From assembly GCA_945871945.1 (NCBI GenBank), contig CAMBXY010000098.1:1-5798 (forward strand): a stretch of 5,798 bases of DNA, written 5' to 3'. The DNA comes from Bordetella parapertussis. GTDB taxonomy: Bacteria; Pseudomonadota; Gammaproteobacteria; Burkholderiales; Burkholderiaceae_C. Below the pieces are notes generated by a model. It was not told where the DNA came from, ran no database searches, and was given only the letters and a program-made list of their open reading frames with translations. Of the stretch, positions 1 through 5,345 are shown piece after piece. Every line of letters starts with the position of its first letter. Positions within the stretch are counted from its first letter, which is position 1. The translations under genes were made by a program, and so were the position numbers.

Positions 1-108
1 CACCAAAATTATTTTCAAAACCACCCACACCAAGGCTATTGCACCTTTGTGGTTGCGCCCAAGGTGAAAAAACTCCACCAGCATTTTGCGCAGTGGCTGA
101 AAGCTTAA
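1..108 (+). CDS. msrA: Peptide methionine sulfoxide reductase MsrA, C-terminal fragment (5' end outside window)
   Basis: The window opens in frame 1 with 35 sense codons ending in TAA at 106-108. The visible peptide contains HQNYFQNHPHQGYC followed by FVVAPKVKK. This matches the C-terminal pattern of MsrA proteins, where an H-Q-x-Y-[FY] stretch precedes an N/H-P-x-Q-x-Y-C segment and a V-x-x-P-K-[VL] strand. MsrA reduces methionine-S-sulfoxide in proteins and free methionine, using thioredoxin for recycling. The N-terminal catalytic GCFW motif lies outside the window, so activity cannot be judged. The gene converges on pdxH with 7 bp between the stops, and a candidate terminator follows at 118-136. 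The family call rests on a short fragment and is therefore tentative. Confidence 0.72.
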   Translation, partial: HQNYFQNHPHQGYCTFVVAPKVKKLHQHFAQWLKA

Positions 109-115
109 AACCTGT

Positions 116-757
116 CTAAGGCGCTAAGCGCTTTTTGTCCCATTGACCATCGGCTAAACGGTAGACCAAGCGATCGTGCAGTCGCGCTACGCCGCCTTGC
201 CAAAACTCCCAACGATCGGGCGTGAGCCGGTAGCCACCCCAGTGCGGTGGGCGCGGCGGTTGGCTGCCGAACTCGGCCATGTAGGTGGCGGCTTGGGTGA
301 CAAGTTGGGCACGCGAGGCAATGACCTGGCTTTGCGGGCTGGCCCATGCGCCTATGCGCGAGTCTAGGGGGCGGCTGTGAAAATAGGCATCACTTTCTTC
401 CTCGCTGACTTTGCTTACCCGACCCTCAATGCGCACCACCCGCTCGAGTTCAACCCAATGAAATTGCAATGACGCATACGGGTTGCCAGCCAACTCTTGC
501 CCCTTGCGGCTGTTGTAATTGGTGTACCAAACCACACCATGTTCGTCGCAGCCTTTGATCAGCACCACGCGTGTGCTGGGGCGCATATCGCTGCCCACTG
601 TGGCCAAGGTCATGGCGTTGGGCTCGGGCACCTCGGCTTGAATGGCTTCTTGCAACCATTGCTCAAACTGGCGCATGGGATGGTTTTGCGCGCTGTCTTC
701 CAGCAACTCTGCGCTTTGGTAGCTCTTGCGCATATCGGCCAGCGAAATTTTGGACAT
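116..757 (-). CDS. pdxH: Pyridoxamine/pyridoxine 5'-phosphate oxidase PdxH
   Basis: This 213-residue protein has the full length of cytosolic PdxH, the FMN enzyme that oxidises pyridoxamine or pyridoxine 5'-phosphate to pyridoxal 5'-phosphate in vitamin B6 synthesis and salvage. The family landmarks are present in order: RVVLIK (63-68) and YTNYNSRKG (78-86) of the FMN-binding split barrel, YFHSRP (125-130), RIGAW (134-138), and the signature EFWQGG...RLHDR (184-196). The protein ends in the typical RLAP. The ATG at 757-755 is supported by an AGGTG Shine-Dalgarno (769-765 read on the minus strand) seven bases upstream. It is convergent with the msrA fragment and divergent from the 2-hydroxyacid dehydrogenase, with 116 bp between the two start codons. 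No truncation or missing key residue is visible. Confidence 0.97.
   Translation of the reverse strand: MSKISLADMRKSYQSAELLEDSAQNHPMRQFEQWLQEAIQAEVPEPNAMTLATVGSDMRPSTRVVLIKGCDEHGVVWYTNYNSRKGQELAGNPYASLQFHWVELERVVRIEGRVSKVSEEESDAYFHSRPLDSRIGAWASPQSQVIASRAQLVTQAATYMAEFGSQPPRPPHWGGYRLTPDRWEFWQGGVARLHDRLVYRLADGQWDKKRLAP
118..136 (+). terminator. Probable intrinsic terminator of msrA, embedded in the 3' end of pdxH
   Basis: Reading the plus strand, AAGGCGC (118-124) pairs with GCGCTTT (128-134) around a TAA loop, with one G-T wobble. The right arm runs into a five-T tract at 132-136. It begins 10 bp after the msrA stop. The hairpin is made from the last codons of the convergent pdxH, those for its C-terminal R-L-A-P, so the two functions share sequence. 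The minus strand has no comparable T tract after the stem. The assignment is an inference from stem plus T tract. Confidence 0.5.
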
Positions 758-806
758 GAATCAACACCTGAATATACAAGTTGTTATTTTATTCCTTGAC
801 TGTGCC

Positions 807-812
807 TATACT
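807..812 (+). promoter_or_regulatory. Possible -10 element (TATACT) in the pdxH / dehydrogenase divergent region
   Basis: TATACT matches the sigma-70 -10 consensus at five of six positions and lies 61 bp upstream of the dehydrogenase ATG. The best -35 candidate, TTGTTA at 781-786, is 20 bp away, longer than the usual spacing. A good TTGACT at 796-801 is too close to serve this -10. A second AT-rich box, TATACG at 844-849, also lacks a well-spaced -35. The whole region 758-873 must carry both divergent promoters, but I cannot place either firmly. Confidence 0.25.
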
Positions 813-861
813 AGTTGCGCCTATGCCTCTTGTTGAGAATTTTTATACGGGTATGGGCCAC

Positions 862-867
862 AAGGAG
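862..867 (+). promoter_or_regulatory. Shine-Dalgarno that sets the dehydrogenase start
   Basis: AAGGAG sits six bases before the ATG at 874. This favours 874 over the earlier in-frame start at 781, whose 31 extra residues do not resemble the N-terminus of the family. Confidence 0.8.
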
Positions 868-873
868 CACACC

Positions 874-1812
874 ATGATTGATATTTTGCGGGTCACCAAC
901 CTGCCCACCTACCTGATGTCGGATCTGCAAAACACCTATACGGTGCATGACCGCGATCACATCACCGACCCCAGTGCTTTGCAGCGCATCCGTGCCATGG
1001 TGGGCGGGGGAGACGCAGTCATCGATAAAAGTCTGATGGCGCTGTTTCCCGCCTTGGAGTTCATCTCTGTTTGTGGTGTGGGCTACGACGGTGTTGATGT
1101 CATCGGGGCCATGGAACGCGGCATCAAGGTCAGCCACACGCCAGGCGTGCTCAATGACGATGTGGCTGATTTGGCGCTCGGTCTGATGTTGTCGATCGCC
1201 AGGCGTATTCCGCAGGCTGATAAGTTTGTTCGCAACAGCGATTGGGTTGAAGGCCCTTTCCCTTTACAAAACAAAATGAGCGGCGCGCGCTTGGGCTTGG
1301 TAGGCATTGGCCGCATTGGCCAAGCCATCGCCAAGCGGGCAGCCGCGTTTGACATGTCCATCGCTTACACCTCAAGGCATGAAGTGCATACATTGCCTTT
1401 CACCTATTACCCATCGGCCAAAGACTTGGCCGCACAGGTAGATTATTTGGTGGTCATTACCCCGGGCGGCCCTGCCACGCGTAACCTCATCAACGCAGAA
1501 GTTTTGCAGGCCTTGGGTCACAAGGGATGTCTGATCAACGTCGCCCGCGGCTCGGTGGTCGATCAAGCCGCATTGATTGAGGCTTTGCAAAAGAAAGTGA
1601 TTGCTGGCGCAGCCTTGGATGTATTTACCGATGAGCCCCGTGTGCCTGCTGAGTTACGCAATTTGCAAAACGTGGTGCTGACCCCGCATATCGCCAGCGG
1701 TACAGCTCAAACGCGCCGAGCCATGGCAGCTTTGGCCTTTGCCAACTTGAATGCCCACTTTGAAGGCCAAGCCATACCTGCTTTGGTGCCCGAGTGGGCA
1801 CATCGGGTTTAA
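874..1812 (+). CDS. NAD(P)-dependent D-isomer-specific 2-hydroxyacid dehydrogenase (glyoxylate/hydroxypyruvate reductase-like)
   Basis: The 312-residue protein has the length and layout of D-2-hydroxyacid dehydrogenases. A discontinuous catalytic domain (about 1-100 and 285-312) flanks a Rossmann NAD(P) domain. Visible motifs are the substrate-loop CGVGYDGVD (67-75), the dinucleotide-binding G144-x-G-x-x-G149, and the catalytic triad Arg225 (NVARGSVVD), Glu254 (FTDEP) and His272 (TPHIASGT). After the second Rossmann strand the sequence is YTSR (165-168). A small residue plus Arg here is common in NADP(H)-using glyoxylate/hydroxypyruvate or hydroxyphenylpyruvate reductases, so NADPH preference is likely but not proven. 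The enzyme would reduce a 2-keto acid to the D-2-hydroxy acid in the cytosol. Glyoxylate, hydroxypyruvate, 2-ketogluconate and hydroxyphenylpyruvate remain possible substrates, so no gene symbol is given. It is a single gene, convergent with the helicase, with 16 bp between the stops. Confidence 0.92.
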   Translation: MIDILRVTNLPTYLMSDLQNTYTVHDRDHITDPSALQRIRAMVGGGDAVIDKSLMALFPALEFISVCGVGYDGVDVIGAMERGIKVSHTPGVLNDDVADLALGLMLSIARRIPQADKFVRNSDWVEGPFPLQNKMSGARLGLVGIGRIGQAIAKRAAAFDMSIAYTSRHEVHTLPFTYYPSAKDLAAQVDYLVVITPGGPATRNLINAEVLQALGHKGCLINVARGSVVDQAALIEALQKKVIAGAALDVFTDEPRVPAELRNLQNVVLTPHIASGTAQTRRAMAALAFANLNAHFEGQAIPALVPEWAHRV

Positions 1813-1822
1813 AGCGCTTTAA
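1809..1822. repeat. 14-bp perfect palindrome at the dehydrogenase stop codon
   Basis: TTAAAGCGCTTTAA equals its own reverse complement and includes the stop TAA (1810-1812). GCTTTTTC follows directly, so the plus-strand RNA could also form AAAGC (1811-1815) with GCTTT (1823-1827), ending in a short U run. It lies in the 16-bp gap between convergent genes and may act as a weak terminator. The stem is short and AT-rich, so this is uncertain. Confidence 0.35.
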
Positions 1823-1828
1823 GCTTTT

Positions 1829-3646
1829 TCAGCGACCGAAGCCGCCGCCGGTTTTTTTGCCCGCGTAACCGCCGCCGGGCTTACCACCACCACCGCCGCC
1901 ACCGCCAGTGCGGCGTTTGCCGCCACCACCGCCACCGCCACCACGGTTGTTTCGGCTGAGCAAATCAACCGAAGTCATAGTGGGGTCGGGTTGACGGCCT
2001 GCACCGCCACCCGATTTATGACCAAAAGCATTGACCCCACTTTGGGTGCCTAAATGCGCATTGGCGCGGGGTTGGAAATCATCTTCTTGGTGATGCGCTG
2101 GGGGCTGGTGATCAAAGTTGTCGTTGGGCATGCCAGCAGGCGCTGGGTTGCGCGGGCCGCGCTCTGGGCGGTCACGGCGGGGGCCTTGGGCACGGGGTGG
2201 GCCGTTGTGCGCTGCGCCTGCGCCATGCGAGGGCTGGCCTGGGTTGGGGCTGCGGGGCGGGCGCTCGGAGCGGGTTGATGGGGTTGGTGCAGCAGCACGT
2301 TGGCCTTGAGCATGTCCCTGTCCCTGTCCACGGCCTTCCCCACCGCGACCACCGCCAGCAGGTTTCTTCTCGCGGATGCGTTCCATCATTTCTTGGCGGG
2401 CAGCGCGTGCAGCAGAAGCCATCACATCGCGGCTCGGTGGTTTGCCTAAACCGCCCCACAAAGTTTGGCGACCCATGGCGATGGGCTCAGCCCGTTCATC
2501 AGGCCCAGGGCCAAAGCCCTCGACCTTTTCAACCTCGATGGTTTGCCGTGTGAATTTTTCAATTTCTTGCATAAAGCCTTCCTCGTCCAAGGACACCAAA
2601 CTGACCGCTTCTCCACTGGCACCAGCGCGGCCAGTCCGGCCAATGCGGTGCACATAGTCTTCGCTGATATTGGGGATTTCGTAATTCACCACATGCGGCA
2701 AGTCATCGATGTCGATACCCCGCGCCGCAATGTCGGTGGCTACCAAGACGCGAATGTCGCCACTCTTAAAGCCCGAGAGCGCTTGGGTACGCGCTGTTTG
2801 GCTTTTGTTGCCGTGCAGCGCCATGGCGGTGATGCCTTGTTTGTTTAAAAAGTCCGCCACATGGTTGGCGCCAAACTTGGTGCGACAAAACACCAGCACT
2901 TGGCTCCACTCCTTGCTGTCGATGATGTGCGCCAGCAAGGCTTTCTTTTGCTGACGCCCCACCGGATGAATCACTTGCTTGATCAGTTGCACCGTGGTGT
3001 TTTCAGGCGTGACCTGAATGCTTTGCGGCTTGTGCAGCAACTGGGCGGCTAAATCGCGAATCTCTTTGCTGAAGGTGGCCGAGAACAACAAACTTTGTTT
3101 TTCTTTGGGCACCAGCGCCAGCACTTTTTTCACATCATGGATGAAGCCCATGTCGAGCATGCGGTCGGCTTCGTCCAGCACCAGCATTTGCACAGTGGAT
3201 AAATCCAAAAAGCCTTGTTGCTGCAAGTCCAGCAAACGACCCGGCGTGGCCACCAAGATGTCGACGCCTTTTTTCAAGGTCTTGATTTGGGCTGCCATGC
3301 CAACGCCACCAAAGATGACGGCAGATTGCAGTTGCAGGTGTTTGCCGTAAGTGCGAACCGATTCTTCCACTTGTGCCGCCAGCTCGCGGGTGGGCGTGAG
3401 CACCAAGGCGCGGATGCCAAACACGCCAAAGCGGTTGGTGGCGCTGCGGCTCATGCTGAGTTTGTGCAGCATGGGCAGGGTGAAGGCAGCGGTCTTGCCC
3501 GTGCCAGTTTGCGCGCCTGCCAGCAAGTCGTGGCCTGCGAGTACAGCGGGAATCGCTTGGGCCTGAACAGGGGTGGGGGTGTCGTAGCCTTGCTCGCGCA
3601 CAGCTTTCAAAATGGCCGGAGCCAAGTTCAATTCATCAAAATTCAT
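1829..3646 (-). CDS. rhlE: DEAD-box ATP-dependent RNA helicase, RhlE type, with long disordered Gly/Arg-rich tail
   Basis: The 605-residue protein carries a complete DEAD-box core: Q-motif PTPVQ (24-28), Walker A AQTGTGKT (45-52), PTRELA (85-90), GG (113-114), TPGR (134-137), DEAD (158-161), SAT (189-191), LVFCRT (251-256), [10 protein letters not shown] (303-312) and HRIGRTGR (333-340). The start sequence [10 protein letters not shown] and the overall order resemble RhlE, which unwinds short RNA duplexes and is linked to ribosome assembly and RNA decay. From about residue 420 the tail is low-complexity, rich in Gly, Pro, Arg, Gln and His, and ends with two eight-Gly runs (569-576 and 581-588) and Lys/Arg patches, probably an RNA-binding disordered extension. 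The frame stays open 55 codons upstream of the chosen ATG, but that segment does not look like helicase sequence. No clear Shine-Dalgarno precedes the chosen start, so translation may depend on context or mRNA structure. Confidence 0.93.
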   Translation of the reverse strand: MNFDELNLAPAILKAVREQGYDTPTPVQAQAIPAVLAGHDLLAGAQTGTGKTAAFTLPMLHKLSMSRSATNRFGVFGIRALVLTPTRELAAQVEESVRTYGKHLQLQSAVIFGGVGMAAQIKTLKKGVDILVATPGRLLDLQQQGFLDLSTVQMLVLDEADRMLDMGFIHDVKKVLALVPKEKQSLLFSATFSKEIRDLAAQLLHKPQSIQVTPENTTVQLIKQVIHPVGRQQKKALLAHIIDSKEWSQVLVFCRTKFGANHVADFLNKQGITAMALHGNKSQTARTQALSGFKSGDIRVLVATDIAARGIDIDDLPHVVNYEIPNISEDYVHRIGRTGRAGASGEAVSLVSLDEEGFMQEIEKFTRQTIEVEKVEGFGPGPDERAEPIAMGRQTLWGGLGKPPSRDVMASAARAARQEMMERIREKKPAGGGRGGEGRGQGQGHAQGQRAAAPTPSTRSERPPRSPNPGQPSHGAGAAHNGPPRAQGPRRDRPERGPRNPAPAGMPNDNFDHQPPAHHQEDDFQPRANAHLGTQSGVNAFGHKSGGGAGRQPDPTMTSVDLLSRNNRGGGGGGGGKRRTGGGGGGGGKPGGGYAGKKTGGGFGR

Positions 3647-3691
3647 ACAGGAGCGCGCGGTTGGGCAACGCTTGGGGTTTCGATCTGTTCC

Positions 3692-3705
3692 GCCAAAAAA
3701 AAGGC
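3692..3705. repeat. A8 tract flanked by GCC/GGC in the rhlE upstream region
   Basis: GCC (3692-3694), eight A (3695-3702) and GGC (3703-3705) form a small symmetric element 46 to 59 bp upstream of the rhlE ATG. On the rhlE sense strand it reads as a T8 tract between GCC and GGC. It could be a bent-DNA or U-rich 5' leader element. Function is unknown. Confidence 0.3.
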
Positions 3706-3863
3706 AGCCAGCTAAAGACCGAGGAAACACATTTGGGCAGGTAGGTAACAAACTCAGGGTTTGATCCGGCCCCAGCAGAAGCGCTGATGTTGAAGCAACT
3801 GGTGGCGTCAACTGAGGCTTATTGTGGCATGGATCCGTTAACCGTTCTAAAGAGAATTGGGTT

Positions 3864-3884
3864 AAAGTAATGAATCCTTACTTT
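3864..3884. promoter_or_regulatory. Inverted repeat, candidate operator for the AbrB/PIN operon
   Basis: AAAGTAA (3864-3870) and TTACTTT (3878-3884) are perfect 7-bp inverted arms around a 7-bp spacer, ending 10 bp before the antitoxin ATG. A weak -10-like TAAAGT (3863-3868) overlaps the left arm, and TTAACC (3838-3843) is a poor -35 at 19-bp spacing. Type II antitoxins, including AbrB-fold ones, commonly bind inverted repeats at their own promoter to repress the operon. Assigning this repeat as that operator is inference. Confidence 0.45.
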
Positions 3885-3894
3885 CGGACAAATC

Positions 3895-4209
3895 ATGCTT
3901 GCCAAAATTACCTCCAAAAACCAGCTCACCTTGCCCAAGAGCCTGACACAGGCCGTGGGAGCGACAGAGTACTTCGATGTCGAAGTACGAGGCGGGCAGC
4001 TTATTTTGACGCCCGTGCGCATTCAGCGTGGGGACGCTGTACGCGCCAAACTGGCCGAATTAAGTTTGACCGATGAAGATATGGCCGCCGCCGTGGCATG
4101 GGCGAGGACATCTGCAACCTCCCTGGTCAACGAGCCTGCTGCGTCTTATCAGGTGACGCCCGCTAAGCCCAAGAAGGCGACTGCCAAAAAGGCCATGCCC
4201 AAAGCATGA
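3895..4209 (+). CDS. AbrB/SpoVT-fold (swapped-hairpin) antitoxin of a PIN toxin pair
   Basis: This 104-residue protein begins with a swapped-hairpin AbrB-type DNA-binding segment (about 1-45). Its characteristic pattern is K-I-T-x-K-x-Q-L-T-L-P-K, then a Gly-Ala turn and a FDVEVRGGQLILTPV strand pair. Residues 57-71, with LTDEDMAAAVAWAR, resemble the toxin-binding helix found in antitoxins paired with PIN toxins. The last 16 residues are PAKPKKATAKKAMPKA-like, a basic Lys/Ala/Pro tail reminiscent of histone H1-like bacterial proteins and unusual for such a small antitoxin. The expected role is to neutralise the downstream PIN nuclease and repress the operon. The ATG is preceded by only a weak GGA (3886-3888). 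Its stop overlaps the toxin start as ATGA (4206-4209), suggesting translational coupling. A 9-bp-arm palindrome lies within the gene at 3969-3988. Confidence 0.85.
   Translation: MLAKITSKNQLTLPKSLTQAVGATEYFDVEVRGGQLILTPVRIQRGDAVRAKLAELSLTDEDMAAAVAWARTSATSLVNEPAASYQVTPAKPKKATAKKAMPKA
3969..3988. repeat. 20-bp inverted repeat inside the antitoxin gene
   Basis: GTACTTCGA (3969-3977) and TCGAAGTAC (3980-3988) are perfect 9-bp arms separated by TG. They fall in codons for the Y-F-D-V-E-V strand of the AbrB fold. In mRNA this gives a stable hairpin 75 bases into the coding region. It might be an internal binding site or mRNA structure, or a consequence of codon choice. Confidence 0.5.
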
Positions 4210-4655
4210 ACACCGCGGTTCGTGTGGTGCTGGACACGAATGTGGTGTTGTCAGCCCTGGTGTTTCGCGGGGGCGCAGTCGGGTTGGTGCGCCACGCATG
4301 GCAAAGTGGGCTGGTCTTGCCACTGGCCAGTACAGCCACGGTGCAAGAGTTGGTGCGCGTATTGGCTTACCCCAAGTTTCGTTTGTCGTCCGCTGAACAA
4401 GACGAGTTGCTGGCCGATTACTTGCCGTATGCCGAAACCGTGCGTATTGCGCAACCGCCTCCCACTGTGCCCGATTGCCGCGATGCGCAGGATTTGCCTT
4501 TTATGCATTTGGCGGTAGTGGGTAAAGCGCAGGCTCTGGTATCTGGCGACCGCGACTTACTTGCCATGGCTGCTGAGTTTGAAAGGGGCAGTTCGTGCCC
4601 GATATTGACCCTGGACGTTTTTTGCCAAACCTACAGTACGCAAGGGCAAGCGTAG
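4206..4655 (+). CDS. PIN-domain ribonuclease toxin, COG1569-type (VapC-like)
   Basis: The 149-residue protein has the PIN nuclease layout. Asp10 is in VVLDTNVVLSAL, Glu48 in TVQELVRVL, Asp96 in CRDAQDLPFMHLA, and Asp115 in SGDRDLL. These four acidic residues are expected to hold the Mg2+/Mn2+ ions used to cut RNA. The C-R-D...D-x-x-F segment and the S/T-G-D-x-D-L-L ending are typical of the family annotated as putative toxin, PIN family (COG1569, TIGR00305), rather than the shorter classical VapC. The natural target cannot be read from the sequence. The ATG overlaps the antitoxin stop by four bases and has no strong independent Shine-Dalgarno, so synthesis is probably coupled to antitoxin translation. 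All catalytic positions are intact. Confidence 0.9.
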   Translation: MNTAVRVVLDTNVVLSALVFRGGAVGLVRHAWQSGLVLPLASTATVQELVRVLAYPKFRLSSAEQDELLADYLPYAETVRIAQPPPTVPDCRDAQDLPFMHLAVVGKAQALVSGDRDLLAMAAEFERGSSCPILTLDVFCQTYSTQGQA

Positions 4656-4685
4656 TCATGAAATCAGCTATCGGCACAAACTTAC

Positions 4686-4729
4686 GAAATACCCATTTTG
4701 GGTATTAAAATGCCTAAAATGGGTATTTC
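4686..4729. promoter_or_regulatory. Nested inverted repeats across the wHTH-MNT start: candidate operator and/or mRNA switch
   Basis: GAAATACCCATTTT (4686-4699) and AAAATGGGTATTTC (4716-4729) are perfect 14-bp inverted arms around a 16-bp spacer. The spacer begins with another GGGTATT (4700-4706), which also pairs with AATACCC (4688-4694) across a 5-base loop. GGGTATT therefore occurs at 4700 and 4721, exactly 21 bp apart and on the same DNA face, with the opposite-strand copy at 4688. Candidate start codons TTG 4698, ATG 4710 and ATG 4719 all lie within the element. The adjacent gene encodes a winged-helix protein, which makes autorepression an attractive reading. No T tract follows either hairpin, so a terminator is unlikely. 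Confidence 0.6.
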
Positions 4730-5345
4730 AAAAAATCAAACCACCTCAACACCACGTGCCGCCGGCTTGGCAGACGCATTGTTTTCTGGCACACAGCAGC
4801 GCGTGCTGGGTTTGCTGTTTGGGCAGCCAGAGCGCAGTTTTTACGCCACCGAGTTGATCAACCTGGCAGGTGTGGGCTCGGGTGCGGTGCAACGCGAACT
4901 GGCGAGCTTGTCGCAGAGCGGGTTGGTCACGGTCAAGCCGGTGGGCAATCAGAAGCACTACCAAGCCAATCCAGCCTCACCCATTTATGAAGAATTGTGT
5001 GGCTTGGTGCGCAAGACCGTGGGCTTGGCCGAGCCCTTGCGCGCAGCACTTGCCCCCTTGGCATCGCAAATCAAGGCGGCATTTGTGTATGGCTCGATTG
5101 CCAAAAAAGAAGACACGGCCAGCAGCGACATCGACTTGATGCTGGTGAGTGATACCTTGACTTTTGGCGACACCATTCTGGCGCTGCAAGCGGCCACCAA
5201 GTTGCTGGGCAGAGAAGTTAACCCGAACATCTTCACGCCGCAAGATTTCGCCAAAAGGCTGAAGGAGGACGGTTCGTTCGTGTCGCGCGTCATGGCGCAG
5301 CCCAAGGTTTGGCTGATTGGAGGGGCGCATGACCTCGGCATTTGA
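4710..5345 (+). CDS. Winged-helix / minimal nucleotidyltransferase fusion protein (MNT, MntA-like antitoxin with DNA-binding domain)
   Basis: With the ATG at 4710 the protein has 211 residues. Residues about 20-90 form an ArsR/MarR-like winged helix-turn-helix, with LADALFSGTQQRVLGLLF, a recognition-helix region GVGSGAVQRELASL and a wing GLVTVKPVGNQKHYQAN. Residues about 115-175 form a minimal nucleotidyltransferase domain with the hallmark YGS (127-129) and, eleven residues on, DID (140-142), the metal-binding Asp pair. In HepT/MntA systems a separate MNT protein inactivates a HEPN RNase by adding AMP to a tyrosine; here the MNT domain is fused to a DNA-binding domain. The next gene overlaps by 17 bp and encodes a HEPN-like protein, fitting that pairing. 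Start choice is uncertain: TTG 4698 and ATG 4719 are in frame. I chose 4710 because a weak GGGT lies six bases upstream. Confidence 0.82.
   Translation: MPKMGISKNQTTSTPRAAGLADALFSGTQQRVLGLLFGQPERSFYATELINLAGVGSGAVQRELASLSQSGLVTVKPVGNQKHYQANPASPIYEELCGLVRKTVGLAEPLRAALAPLASQIKAAFVYGSIAKKEDTASSDIDLMLVSDTLTFGDTILALQAATKLLGREVNPNIFTPQDFAKRLKEDGSFVSRVMAQPKVWLIGGAHDLGI
5319..5325 (+). promoter_or_regulatory. Shine-Dalgarno of the HEPN-like gene
   Basis: GGAGGGG lies inside the end of the wHTH-MNT gene. Its GGAGG core is five bases before the ATG at 5329. It shows that the frame upstream of the nonsense codon was a genuine translated start, not chance sequence. Confidence 0.75.

Noticed and set aside
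781..873. N-terminal extension of the 2-hydroxyacid dehydrogenase to the earlier start at 781
   Set aside because: The extra 31 residues do not fit the family, and the AAGGAG six bases before ATG 874 gives a clear start.
1860..1950. CCACCACCGCC-type repeats as a possible tandem-repeat or CRISPR-like array
   Set aside because: They are short irregular runs of Gly codons read on the opposite strand, without unique spacers or regular period.
2054..2309. Plus-strand open frames opposite the Gly/Arg-rich helicase tail
   Set aside because: They are composition shadows of the GC-rich repeat-coding strand and have no Shine-Dalgarno or family resemblance.
3806..3811. TTGACG on the minus strand as the rhlE -35 box
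   Set aside because: No acceptable -10 hexamer occurs 16-18 bp downstream on that strand.
4656..4685. Separate promoter for the wHTH-MNT gene
   Set aside because: No well-spaced -35/-10 pair could be placed here. Transcription could come from the upstream operon or from an element overlapping the inverted repeat.
4686..4729. Intrinsic terminator of the PIN toxin operon
   Set aside because: The stems are AT-rich and no T tract follows on either strand, so an operator or translational switch fits better.
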